A model generated the notes under the pieces. That model searched no databases. It saw only the letters and a list, made by a program, of their open reading frames with translations, and was not told where the DNA came from. From Actinoplanes missouriensis 431 (lineage in GTDB: Bacteria > Actinomycetota > Actinomycetes > Mycobacteriales > Micromonosporaceae): a stretch of DNA of 64,000 bases. A program made the translations under genes and the position numbers. Shown piece by piece: positions 16,908 through 25,245 of this stretch; the first letter of the stretch is position 1; every line of letters starts with the position of its first letter. Location: the NCBI RefSeq assembly GCF_000284295.1, contig NC_017093.1, positions 2,480,001-2,544,000 on the forward strand, in the 5' to 3' direction.

Positions 16908-17977
16908 GCACGACCTGGGCACTGATCGTCTCCTTCCTGCTGCTCGCGTTCAACGGCTTCTTCGTGGCCGCCGAGTTCGCCCTGGTCGCCGCGAAACGGC
17001 ACCGGCTGGAACAGGCGGCCGGCGAGGGTTCCCGCGGCGCCCGGGTGGCGCTGGCCGGCACCCGGAGCCTGTCGATGATGCTGGCCGGCGCCCAGCTCGG
17101 CATCACCCTGTGCACGCTGGGCCTCGGCGCGCTCGCCAAGCCGACCGTCGCCCACCTGCTCGAACCGGTCCTCACCACGGTCGGGCTGCCGGAGGGCGTG
17201 GCGTACGGCATCGCGTTCGTCCTGGCCGTCGCCCTGGTCGGCTTCCTGCACGTGGTGATCGGCGAGATGGCCCCGAAATCGTGGGCGATCAGCCACCCGG
17301 AGAGCTCGGCGCAGCTGCTGGCGATCCCGTTCGTCGGGTTCACCACGGTCCTGCGCCCGGTGCTGGCCGGTCTGAACGGGCTGGCGAACGCGTGTCTGCG
17401 CCTGGTCAAGGTGACCCCGCAGGACGAGCTGGCCCAGGTGCACAACCCGGAACAGCTGCGGATGCTGCTGGAGACCTCGAAGGAGCACGGCACGATCGCG
17501 GACGCCGAGCACGAGTTGCTCACCGCGATGCTGGCGGTGCAGTCCACCGAGCTGCGCCAGGTGATGGTGCCGACCGGCCGGATCGTGTCGGTCGATGCCG
17601 GCGCCGACGCCCGGGCGATCGAGCTGCGCAGCATCGAGAGCGGCCGGTCCCGGCTCGCGGTGACCGACGGGTCCGGTGCGATCGTCGGCGTGGTGCACGT
17701 CCGGGAGGCCGCGAAGGCGACCAGTTCCGGCAGCCCGGCCACGGCGGGATCGCTGATGTCCACACCGCTGTCGCTGCCCGCGGAGACCAGTGTGGTCAAC
17801 GCGATCGCGACGATGCGCCAGCGCCGCAGCCAGCTCGCGCTGGTCACCGAACCCGCCGGGGTGACCGGCCTGGTCACCCTGGAGGACCTGCTGGAGCAGG
17901 TGATCGGCCAGTTCGACGACGAGACCGACCCGGTGATCGACGCCGCCCGGCGGGCGGGCAGAACCGCCGTCAAATAG
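16904..17977 (+). CDS. CNNM/CorC family membrane protein, second paralogue
   Basis: A 357-residue partner of the preceding gene with a DUF21/CNNM membrane domain (FNGFFVAAEFALVAAKRHRL, VIGEMAPKSWAISHPE) and a CBS pair (about 200-345, ending VTGLVTLEDLLEQVIGQF). Unlike its neighbour it lacks the C-terminal CorC/HlyC domain. The ATG overlaps the stop of the first paralogue. Its 3' end overlaps the convergent mannosyltransferase gene by 8 bp. A metal-transport role is inferred from the family. Confidence 0.9.
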   Translation: MSTTWALIVSFLLLAFNGFFVAAEFALVAAKRHRLEQAAGEGSRGARVALAGTRSLSMMLAGAQLGITLCTLGLGALAKPTVAHLLEPVLTTVGLPEGVAYGIAFVLAVALVGFLHVVIGEMAPKSWAISHPESSAQLLAIPFVGFTTVLRPVLAGLNGLANACLRLVKVTPQDELAQVHNPEQLRMLLETSKEHGTIADAEHELLTAMLAVQSTELRQVMVPTGRIVSVDAGADARAIELRSIESGRSRLAVTDGSGAIVGVVHVREAAKATSSGSPATAGSLMSTPLSLPAETSVVNAIATMRQRRSQLALVTEPAGVTGLVTLEDLLEQVIGQFDDETDPVIDAARRAGRTAVK

Positions 17978-19205
17978 CCTGACCGGAGATGAACGGCAGC
18001 CACCCGGCGTACCAGCCGGAGAGCACTGCCAGCGACCCGAGCAGCATCACCATGTTCCGGGTCGATGTCCTCGCCAGCGCCACGGCCGGCACCAGCAGCA
18101 CCGTGAAAGCGGGCAGCAGGTGCCGGCCCATCATCGAGATGTGCGCGTGCGAGCCGGCCGCCAGCACCAGGGTGGCGAGCGCGTAGACGCTGAGCACCCA
18201 CGGCACCCGGTTCGCGAAGAGCATCGCGAGCAGGATCAGGAAGCCGAAGAGGATCAGCACGTTGAGGACCCGGATCGGTTTGCCGGCGTCCTCGCTGTTG
18301 CCGAGCATCACGTCCCAGACCACCTTCGACGTCGACGTGCCGTAGTCCCACCACGCGCCGAACGTGTTCTCGTGGATGTCGAAGTACCTGTCGACGCCAC
18401 CGAGGCGGTGACTCGCGTAGCCCACGTAGCCGAGCAGGCCGGCCGGGGCGAGCAGCATCGCCGCGTACGGCCGCCAGCCACCGCGCCGCCGGATCGCCGC
18501 GATCAGCGCGGCCAGGCCGACGACGCCGATCAGCGCGGCGGCGGTGGGCCGGCTCAGGCCGCTGAGGCCGGCCAGTGCCCCGGCGAGCACCCAGCGCTCG
18601 GTGAGCACCGCCCACAGCGCCCAGGCGGCGAGCGCGGTGAAGAGCGACTCGCTGAACGCGCCGTTCTGGGTCATCGCGGCGGGGGCGACCGCCCACGCGG
18701 CGGCCAGCATGATCCCGACCCGGTGATCGTGGACGTGCCGGCCGATCAGGTAGAGCCCCCAGGCTGCCGCGATCGCCGAGATCAGCGAGATGACCATGCA
18801 GGCGGCGACCGGGGAGACGAACGGCAGCTGGGCGAGCGGCCGGGCGAGCCACGGGTAGAGCGGGAAGAACATCAGCCGGTGCTCGTAGGGCACGCCGCTG
18901 GCATCGACCGCGCCGAGCGGGCCGCCGATGCCCTGCCCGGCGATCATCGTGTACCACCGGGCGTCCCAGGAGACGAGCGCGTCCAGCGACGACGTGTAGC
19001 CGCGCCACTGGTTGGTCGACCCGTCCGGATAGACCTGCTTGGTGGGGTCCTGCGCGTAGCTGTAGCGCGCCAGCACCGACATGACCTCGAGGCTGATCAG
19101 GCGCAGGAAGATGTAGATGCCGATGGCCGGGATCGCGTCCCGGACCGCTGCGCGCCACCGGGGCTCGCCGCGGACCTCGGCCGTAGTCACGTCTGTAATG
19201 GTCAT
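17970..19205 (-). CDS. PIG-V-like mannosyltransferase, multi-spanning membrane protein
   Basis: A 411-residue protein with ten or more hydrophobic helices. It carries a large extracytoplasmic loop near the N-terminus with DALVSWDARWYTMIAGQGIG and HRLMFFPLYPWLARPL, the W-D-x-x-W/F and F-F-P-L-Y-P signatures of PIG-V-type mannosyltransferases that use polyprenyl-phosphate mannose. It may act in glycolipid or protein mannosylation. The ATG at 19205 is chosen because GGAGAAGGG lies just upstream; a longer reading to 19370 is not supported. Confidence 0.8.
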   Translation of the reverse strand: MTITDVTTAEVRGEPRWRAAVRDAIPAIGIYIFLRLISLEVMSVLARYSYAQDPTKQVYPDGSTNQWRGYTSSLDALVSWDARWYTMIAGQGIGGPLGAVDASGVPYEHRLMFFPLYPWLARPLAQLPFVSPVAACMVISLISAIAAAWGLYLIGRHVHDHRVGIMLAAAWAVAPAAMTQNGAFSESLFTALAAWALWAVLTERWVLAGALAGLSGLSRPTAAALIGVVGLAALIAAIRRRGGWRPYAAMLLAPAGLLGYVGYASHRLGGVDRYFDIHENTFGAWWDYGTSTSKVVWDVMLGNSEDAGKPIRVLNVLILFGFLILLAMLFANRVPWVLSVYALATLVLAAGSHAHISMMGRHLLPAFTVLLVPAVALARTSTRNMVMLLGSLAVLSGWYAGWLPFISGQAI

Positions 19206-19364
19206 GCGCCCTTCTCCGCGGCGTGCGCCGATCTGCCCCGCGGCGAGACTAGACGATTGCGCCGGGCGGGGAGGGCCGCACCGGTGCGACGTCGACGAAG
19301 ATGATTGCATCCATCTGCAATTGTCGATCCCGAGCCGGGGTGGTCCCGGCACGGGAGGCAAAGC

Positions 19365-22300
19365 ATGCATCGAAGAGTGCCCGCCTTACTGACAAGTTCC
19401 CTCCTCGCGCTCGGCCTGTTCGCAGCGCCGGCGTCAGCCGCGGCCCAACCCCAATCCCAACCCCAATCCCAATCCCAACGGCCCACCCCATCGGGTACGG
19501 CCGAAGCAGTCACCCTGATCACCGGCGACCGCGTCACCGTGAACGGCACGACCGCCACGGTCGACGCCGGACCCGGCCGGGAGCGGATCACGTTCGCGAG
19601 CTGGACCTCCGACGGCCACCGTTACGTGATCCCGTCCGACGCGCAGAGCCTGCTCCGGGAGGGCCGCCTCGACAGTCGGCTCTTCGACGTCACCGAGCTG
19701 GCCGCGGTGGTGAAGGACGACCAGCTTCCGCTGCTCGTCTCGTACCCCGATGCCGGCGCGTCGCGCGCCCGCTCCGCGCTTTCCGCGGGGGAGGCGCGGG
19801 TCACCCGCGACCTGTCGGCGCTGGACACCCTGGCGGTCCGGGCCGACCTGGCCGGGCGCGCGAGCGTCTGGTCGTCGCTGACCACCGGCCCGGAGACCGC
19901 CCGCACGCTGCAGCCGGGCGTGCGGAAGGTGTGGCTGGACGGCCGCCGCAAGCTGAACCTGGACCGCAGCGTCCCGCAGATCGGCGCGCCCGCCGCCTAC
20001 CAGGCCGGGTACGACGGCACCGGGGTGACCGTGGCGGTGCTGGACTCCGGCATCGACCAGTCCCACCCGGACTTCGCCGGGCAGATCGCCGCGGCCGAGA
20101 ACTTCACCACGGCGCCCAGCGTGGACGACGAGGTCGGCCACGGCACCCACGTCGCCTCGACGATCGCCGGCACCGGCGCCGCGTCCGGCGGCAAGTACCG
20201 GGGTGTCGCGCCCGGCGCCAAGCTCGCCATCGGCAAGGTGTGCGAGCAGGAGTGGTGCGAGGACTCGGCGATCCTGGCCGGCATGGTCTGGGCGGCCGAG
20301 CGCGCCCCGGTCGTCAACATCAGCCTCGGTGGCACGGACACGCCGGAGATCGACCCGCTGGAGCAGGCGGTCAACGACCTGACCGCCCAGCACGACACGC
20401 TGTTCGTGATCGCGGCGGGCAACGCGTTCGACCGGGGCACGATCGGCTCGCCGTCGTCCGCGGACGCGGCGCTGACGGTCGGCGCGGTGGACCGGGAGGA
20501 CCAGATCGCCGACTTCTCCAGCAAGGGCCCGCGGGTCGGCGACGGCGCGCTCAAGCCGGACGTGACCGCGCCGGGCGTCGACATCGTGGCGGCCAAGGCG
20601 GCGAACGGGGTGATCGGTGACCCGGTCGGTGACGCGTACACCACGCTCTCCGGCACGTCGATGGCCACGCCGCACGTCGCCGGAGCGGCCGCGCTGCTGG
20701 TCCAGCAGCACCCGGACTGGTCGTCGCGGCTGCGCAAGAACACGCTGATCGGCTCGGCCAAGCCGACCGAGGGCGTGAACGCGTTCGACCAGGGCGCCGG
20801 TCGCATCGATGTGTCCCGGCAGATCACCCAGACGGTCACGGTCGACGAGGGCAGCGTCAGCTTCGGCATCCAGGCCTGGCCGCACGACGACGATCAGCCG
20901 ATCACCCGTACCGTCACTTATCGTAATGTCGGCAGCGCAGCTGTCGATCTTTCACTGTCGGTCTCGGGCGCGCCCTTCACGGTGGCGGCGGACCGCCTCA
21001 CGGTGCCGGCCGGTGGCACCGCGTCCACCACCGTCACCGCCGGCACCGGCCAAAACCTTCCCGATGGCGAGCTGGGCGGTCTTCTCACCGCCACTTCCAC
21101 TTCGGGGGTACGGGTGACGACCGCGCTCGGTGTCATCAAGGAGGTCGAGAGTTACAACCTCACGGTGCGTGTCATCGGCCGTGACGGGCAGCCCGCCGAG
21201 GACAGCGTCGTCGTGCTCGCCGGACTCGACAAGCCCGGCTTCACCGAGGTTCCGACCTCGAGTGTGGCGCGCGTCCCGAAGGGCCGGTACGGCCTCTTCT
21301 CCTGGATCTACCAGGGCGAGGAGACCACCACCATGATCACCGAGGCGGAGCTGACCGTCGACCGTGACCGCACGCTGACGATCGACGCCCGCACCGCGAA
21401 GGCGGTCCGGGTGACCCCGCCGCAGCGCGACGCCGGCACCCTGCTGGCCGCCGTGAACGCGGAGTGGATCACCGACCTGGCAAGCTACGGCGCGAGCCTG
21501 GTCGGCGAGGACTTCAGCACGATGTACGCGGGCCCGCTGTCCCGGGTGTCGAAGCCGTTCTTCGTCGCCTCGGCCAACGGCTCGTTCGCGCGGCTCGACG
21601 CCGAGGGCAGCTCCCTGAACAGCCCGTACACGACCGACCTGGCGTACTTCAAGCAGGGCCGGATGTTCGACGGGTTGCGCAAGGCGCCCAAGGTCTCCGA
21701 ACTGGCGACCATCACGTCGTCCTACGGCGTCGAGGCGACCGGGGTCCAGGGCATCAAGGCGAACCTGGCCCGCTACTCCGAGGAGAGCGGCACGTGGGCG
21801 GCGTTCGCGCCGTTCACCCTGCCGTTCCGCCGCACCGAGTACGTCAACCCGGACGCCGGCTGGAGCGGTGAGTTCCACCAGCAGCGCCCGGGCAGCGACG
21901 GCTTCCCGGAGTGGATCGACGAGGCGACCAGCGGCATCCAGAAGTACCGGGCCGGTCGCACCTACCATCAGCAGTGGAACCGGGCGGTGTTCGGCCCGAA
22001 CGTCACCCAGCCGCCGTTCGACGCGCTCTGGGCGAGCCGGCAGGGCGATGTGGTGATCGCCTACGTGCCGCTGTTCGGTGACGGCGCCGGGCACCCCGGC
22101 CTCTCCTACCTGGCCGAGGAGAAGGTGAAGCTGTACCGCAACGGCGCCCTGGTCGGCGAGGGCAACGAGTTCGAGGTCCCGGCCGGCCGGGCCGGTTACC
22201 GGCTGGAGGCGACGGCCACCCGCGGCGCGCCGCACCGGCTGTCGACCGAGGTCCGCGGCGAGTGGACGTTCACGTCCGGTCACGTCGCGGGCGAGGAGTT

Positions 22301-22628
22301 CCGGCGGCTGCCGCTGCACACGGTGCGGTTCGCGCCGCCGCTGAACGCGGCGAACACGGCGCCGGCCGGCCGCACCTTCGACATCCCGGTCCAGGTCGAG
22401 CACCAGCCGGGCGTCACGGTCGGCACGGTGCGGTCGGTGACCGTGGACGTGTCCTACGACGACGGGCGGACCTGGAAGAAGGCCGCGCTGCGCGGGACGG
22501 GTGACAAGCGGGTCGCCACGGTCCGGCATCCCGCGGGCAAGGGCTTCGTCTCGCTGCGGACCTCCGCCGCGGACTCGGCCGGCAACACGGTGAAGCAGAC
22601 GGTGATCCGGGCCTACGCGCTGGGCTGA
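19365..22628 (+). CDS. secreted subtilisin-like serine protease (S8)
   Basis: An exported protease of 1087 residues. The signal peptide ends near residue 30 (ASAAAQ) and is followed by a short QPQSQPQSQSQ repeat tract and a pro-region that includes TLITGDRVTV, typical of long actinobacterial subtilases. The catalytic domain has Asp227 (VAVLDSGIDQSHPDF), His259 (GHGTHVAST) and Ser432 (LSGTSMATPHVAGAAAL). The remaining 600 residues are beta-rich domains, possibly Ig/Fn3-like, ending without a sorting motif. The ATG at 19365 is preferred because GGGAGGC stands 5 nt upstream and gives a proper signal peptide. It is transcribed alone and followed by a strong terminator. Confidence 0.9.
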   Translation: MHRRVPALLTSSLLALGLFAAPASAAAQPQSQPQSQSQRPTPSGTAEAVTLITGDRVTVNGTTATVDAGPGRERITFASWTSDGHRYVIPSDAQSLLREGRLDSRLFDVTELAAVVKDDQLPLLVSYPDAGASRARSALSAGEARVTRDLSALDTLAVRADLAGRASVWSSLTTGPETARTLQPGVRKVWLDGRRKLNLDRSVPQIGAPAAYQAGYDGTGVTVAVLDSGIDQSHPDFAGQIAAAENFTTAPSVDDEVGHGTHVASTIAGTGAASGGKYRGVAPGAKLAIGKVCEQEWCEDSAILAGMVWAAERAPVVNISLGGTDTPEIDPLEQAVNDLTAQHDTLFVIAAGNAFDRGTIGSPSSADAALTVGAVDREDQIADFSSKGPRVGDGALKPDVTAPGVDIVAAKAANGVIGDPVGDAYTTLSGTSMATPHVAGAAALLVQQHPDWSSRLRKNTLIGSAKPTEGVNAFDQGAGRIDVSRQITQTVTVDEGSVSFGIQAWPHDDDQPITRTVTYRNVGSAAVDLSLSVSGAPFTVAADRLTVPAGGTASTTVTAGTGQNLPDGELGGLLTATSTSGVRVTTALGVIKEVESYNLTVRVIGRDGQPAEDSVVVLAGLDKPGFTEVPTSSVARVPKGRYGLFSWIYQGEETTTMITEAELTVDRDRTLTIDARTAKAVRVTPPQRDAGTLLAAVNAEWITDLASYGASLVGEDFSTMYAGPLSRVSKPFFVASANGSFARLDAEGSSLNSPYTTDLAYFKQGRMFDGLRKAPKVSELATITSSYGVEATGVQGIKANLARYSEESGTWAAFAPFTLPFRRTEYVNPDAGWSGEFHQQRPGSDGFPEWIDEATSGIQKYRAGRTYHQQWNRAVFGPNVTQPPFDALWASRQGDVVIAYVPLFGDGAGHPGLSYLAEEKVKLYRNGALVGEGNEFEVPAGRAGYRLEATATRGAPHRLSTEVRGEWTFTSGHVAGEEFRRLPLHTVRFAPPLNAANTAPAGRTFDIPVQVEHQPGVTVGTVRSVTVDVSYDDGRTWKKAALRGTGDKRVATVRHPAGKGFVSLRTSAADSAGNTVKQTVIRAYALG

Positions 22629-22637
22629 TCCGTCCGC

Positions 22638-22676
22638 AAGGGCCCCCTTCCGATCCGGTATCGGGAGGGGGCCTTT
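22638..22676 (+). terminator. terminator after the subtilase gene
   Basis: AAGGGCCCCCTTCCGAT faces ATCGGGAGGGGGCCTTT across a few bases, giving a long GC-rich stem followed by TTTCC, 10 bp after the stop codon. Confidence 0.8.
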
Positions 22677-22756
22677 CCGTGGGATCGGGGGCGGTTCCCG
22701 CCGGACTCCGGTATGGCTTGCGGTGACCCGTACCCTCGGAAATCGCCGGAGGCGGC

Positions 22757-23989
22757 ATGCGACGCCGGACCCTGATCGCGGCAGCAGGGGTGGCCGTTCT
22801 TCATCCCCGGCCCGCCTCTGCTCACGTCGCGGTGCGCACCGGCCTGGAAATCGCCGCATCGGACAACTGGGACGTGTTGCGCGATGGCCCGCTCGGTGTC
22901 GTCGCCAACCTCACGGCCGTCGACCGGGAGTACCGTCATCTGGTCGACCTGCTGCACGCGGCCGGGCTGCCGATCGGCGGGATCTTCGGGCCGGAGCACG
23001 GTTTCCGCGGCTCACAGCGGGTCGGCGGCAGCTCCGGGGTGGACGCCCGGACCGGCCTGCGGGTGTACGACGCCCACCGCGCCACCCACGACCAATGGGT
23101 CGCGATGTTCACCGAGGCAGGCGTCCGAACCGTGGTCTTCGACATCCAGGACGTCGGCGCGCGGTTCTACACCTACATCTGGACGCTGCACGACTCGATG
23201 GCCGCCGCGGCGACGTTGAAATTACGGTACGTGGTGCTGGACCGTCCGAATCCGATCGGCGGGCGCGCGTTCGGGCCGATGCTCAAACCCGGCTTCACCT
23301 CCGGCGTCGGGTTGAAGGAGATCGTCCAGCAGCACGGGATGACCGTCGGTGAGCTGGCCCGCTACTACAACAGCGAGTTCCTGCCGGCCCCGGTCCGGCT
23401 GGAGGTGGTCCCGTGCGAGGGCTGGCACGGCGGCCTGTTCGCCGCCGACACCGGTGTGCCGTGGGTGATGCCCAGTCCGAACATGCCCACCCCGGACACG
23501 GCCGCGGTCTACCCCGGGACGTGCCTGTTCGAGGGCGTCACGTCGATCTCCGAGGGGCGGGGCACGACCCGGCCGTTCGAGCTGTGCGGCAGCCCCGACC
23601 TCGATCATCGCTGGCGGGACCGGGTGGCGGAGCACGAGCTGCCCGGGGTGGCGCTGCGGGAGGCGTACTTCGTGCCGGTGACCGGGAAGTTCGCCGACCG
23701 GCTCTGCGGCGGTGTCGAACTGCACGTGACAGACCGGGCGGCGTTCGACCCGATCCGTACGGCCGTGGCCATGCTCGTCGAAGCGCGCAAGCTGCCCGGG
23801 TTCGCCTGGCGGGACGACAACCCCGGCCGGCCGCCCTTCGCCGACCTGCTGTTCGGCTCCGACCGCCCGCGCACGATGATCGACGCGGGCGCCTCGGTAG
23901 AGTCCATCGTCGGCTCGTGGCAGGACGAGCTGGCCGATTTTGATCGTTGGCGGCAGCCGTATCTGGGGTACCCGCGCTCCCTGGCTTGA
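22757..23989 (+). CDS. DUF1343/NamZ-type exo-beta-N-acetylmuramidase (GH171-like)
   Basis: A 410-residue exported protein (MRRRTLIAAAGVAVLHPRPA, a Tat-like or Sec leader with twin arginines). It carries the hallmarks of the DUF1343 family: GIFGPEHGFRG, VFDIQDVGARFYTYIWTL, LDRPNPIGG, SPNMPTPDTA and EGRGTTRPFE. Members such as NamZ remove N-acetylmuramic acid from the non-reducing ends of peptidoglycan fragments, so a role in cell-wall recycling is likely. The ATG follows GGAGG. The last 20 bp of the gene form the first copy of a tandem repeat continuing downstream. Confidence 0.88.
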   Translation: MRRRTLIAAAGVAVLHPRPASAHVAVRTGLEIAASDNWDVLRDGPLGVVANLTAVDREYRHLVDLLHAAGLPIGGIFGPEHGFRGSQRVGGSSGVDARTGLRVYDAHRATHDQWVAMFTEAGVRTVVFDIQDVGARFYTYIWTLHDSMAAAATLKLRYVVLDRPNPIGGRAFGPMLKPGFTSGVGLKEIVQQHGMTVGELARYYNSEFLPAPVRLEVVPCEGWHGGLFAADTGVPWVMPSPNMPTPDTAAVYPGTCLFEGVTSISEGRGTTRPFELCGSPDLDHRWRDRVAEHELPGVALREAYFVPVTGKFADRLCGGVELHVTDRAAFDPIRTAVAMLVEARKLPGFAWRDDNPGRPPFADLLFGSDRPRTMIDAGASVESIVGSWQDELADFDRWRQPYLGYPRSLA

Positions 23990-24069
23990 CCTCGTGTCCG
24001 GGGGTATCCGCGCTCCCTGGCTTGACCTCGTGTCCGGGGTGTCCGCGCTCCTTGGCTTAACCTCGTGGC
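23965..24069. repeat. 35-bp tandem repeat, three copies, starting inside the NamZ gene end
   Basis: The unit GGGGTA(T/C)CCGCGCTCCC... ends CTCGTGTCC and occurs three times with only a few changes. The first copy includes the stop codon of the muramidase gene, so the end of that gene was duplicated twice into the spacer. Confidence 0.8.
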
Positions 24070-24126
24070 AACCCTACGCGGATAGCGTCGGCGCTCTCCG
24101 CAGCTGACTACCTAAGGGCTGAGCTC

Positions 24127-24888
24127 ATGACCTCGCCGCAGCAGCTCCCTCCCGCCGACGACTTCTACCTGGCCGCCCATGACGGGATCGGCGGGCGGGC
24201 GCTGCTGTCGCCGCCGGTCCTGGGGGTGGGGCTGGCCGCCACGCTGCTCGGCGAGTTGCTGTTCTGGCGCCGCCTCCAGCTGGTCCCGTCGCCGGCAGCC
24301 GGCTCCTTGACGGGCGCATCGTTGCCGGGCGGGTTTTCGGCGGGCGGCTCTGGGCCGGGCGGGTTTTCGGCGGGCGCATCGTTGTCGGGCGGCTCTGGGC
24401 CGGCGGCGGCCGGCTTTCTGCTGCGGGTGATCGACTCGCAGCCGACAGGCGACCCGGCCAGCTCGGCGGTGCTGCGGCGTCTGGTGGAGACGCCCGGTCC
24501 GCACGAGGTGCGGCAGTGGATCCGGGACCTCTCCGCCGGCTTCGCCACCGACGTGGTCGAACATCGCCTGACCATCACCGGCGTGCTCAGACGCGAGACG
24601 AAACGGCGGCTGCTCACCTCGAACACGTCCCTGGTCTTCACCGACCCGCGCACCCCCGGCGAGCCGGCCGGCCGGATCCGCACCAAACTGTCCTACAACG
24701 AGCCGCTCGACACCGCCGACCTGATGGTGGCCGGCCTCTTCCTCGCGACAGGCCTCGACCAGCTGCTCTTCGACACGCTGAACCCGCGCGACCGGGCCCG
24801 CCTGTCCGACCAGTTCCGGCGAAGCCTCCCGCAGCCGCTGCACCATCTGGTCTCCGCAGCCCGCGAGGCCGCGCTGGTCACCACCTGA
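24127..24888 (+). CDS. GPP34 (GOLPH3/VPS74-like) family protein with a repeat insertion
   Basis: A 253-residue cytosolic protein of the GOLPH3/VPS74 family. Landmarks are LPPADDFYLAAHDGIGGRALL at the N-terminus, IRDLSAGFATDVVEHRLTITGVL in the middle and LFLATGLDQLLFDTLNPRDRAR near the C-terminus. The eukaryotic relatives bind PI4P and glycosyltransferases; the many actinobacterial copies have no established role. Residues of about 62-95 are a Gly/Ser-rich insertion made of GGFSAGGSGP and GASLSGGSGP units, absent from typical members, and encoded by near-identical DNA repeats. It stands alone. Confidence 0.85.
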   Translation: MTSPQQLPPADDFYLAAHDGIGGRALLSPPVLGVGLAATLLGELLFWRRLQLVPSPAAGSLTGASLPGGFSAGGSGPGGFSAGASLSGGSGPAAAGFLLRVIDSQPTGDPASSAVLRRLVETPGPHEVRQWIRDLSAGFATDVVEHRLTITGVLRRETKRRLLTSNTSLVFTDPRTPGEPAGRIRTKLSYNEPLDTADLMVAGLFLATGLDQLLFDTLNPRDRARLSDQFRRSLPQPLHHLVSAAREAALVTT

Positions 24889-25050
24889 CACCAGCCCCAC
24901 GACGGAGGCCAGCCGGCCCGCCCACCCGAAGCCGACCGCGCTGGGCCCGCCCGCCCGGCCCGTCCGCCCGGTCCGCCCGCCCGAAGCCGGCCGACGCGCC
25001 CGGCCAGTCCAGCACCGATCATGCGCGCCCGACGGCTCGGCCCGCCCAGC

Positions 25051-25239
25051 CGTAGCCCAGCCATGTGATCAAGCCCGGATAGGCGTGCTCAGCTACGGCC
25101 CGGACCCGCCGGCCGTAGCTGAGGCATGTGATCAAGCCCGGATAGGCGTGCTCAGGCACGGCTCGGACCGGCCGGCCGTAGCTGAGGCATGTGATCAAGC
25201 GCCGGTAGCCGCCACCGGCTACGGCTCGGACCCGCCGGG
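25051..25239. repeat. 63-bp tandem repeat, three copies
   Basis: The unit begins CGTAGCTGAGGCATGTGATC and occurs at 25051, 25114 and 25177; copies 1 and 2 are very similar and copy 3 is diverged. It contains TGATCA and ends next to the GH5 stop codon. The rest of the 357-bp spacer (24889-25050) is low-complexity CCCGCCCG-type sequence in which I see no gene. Confidence 0.8.
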
Positions 25240-25245
25240 CCGCGC

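Noticed and set aside
15558-17977. Haemolysin (toxin) genes
   Set aside because: The CNNM/CBS/CorC layout indicates metal homeostasis proteins; the haemolysin name is historical.
24000-25239. CRISPR array at the repeats near 24.0 and 25.1 kb
   Set aside because: The repeats are directly adjacent tandem units without unique spacers, in unrelated sizes, and no cas genes are near.
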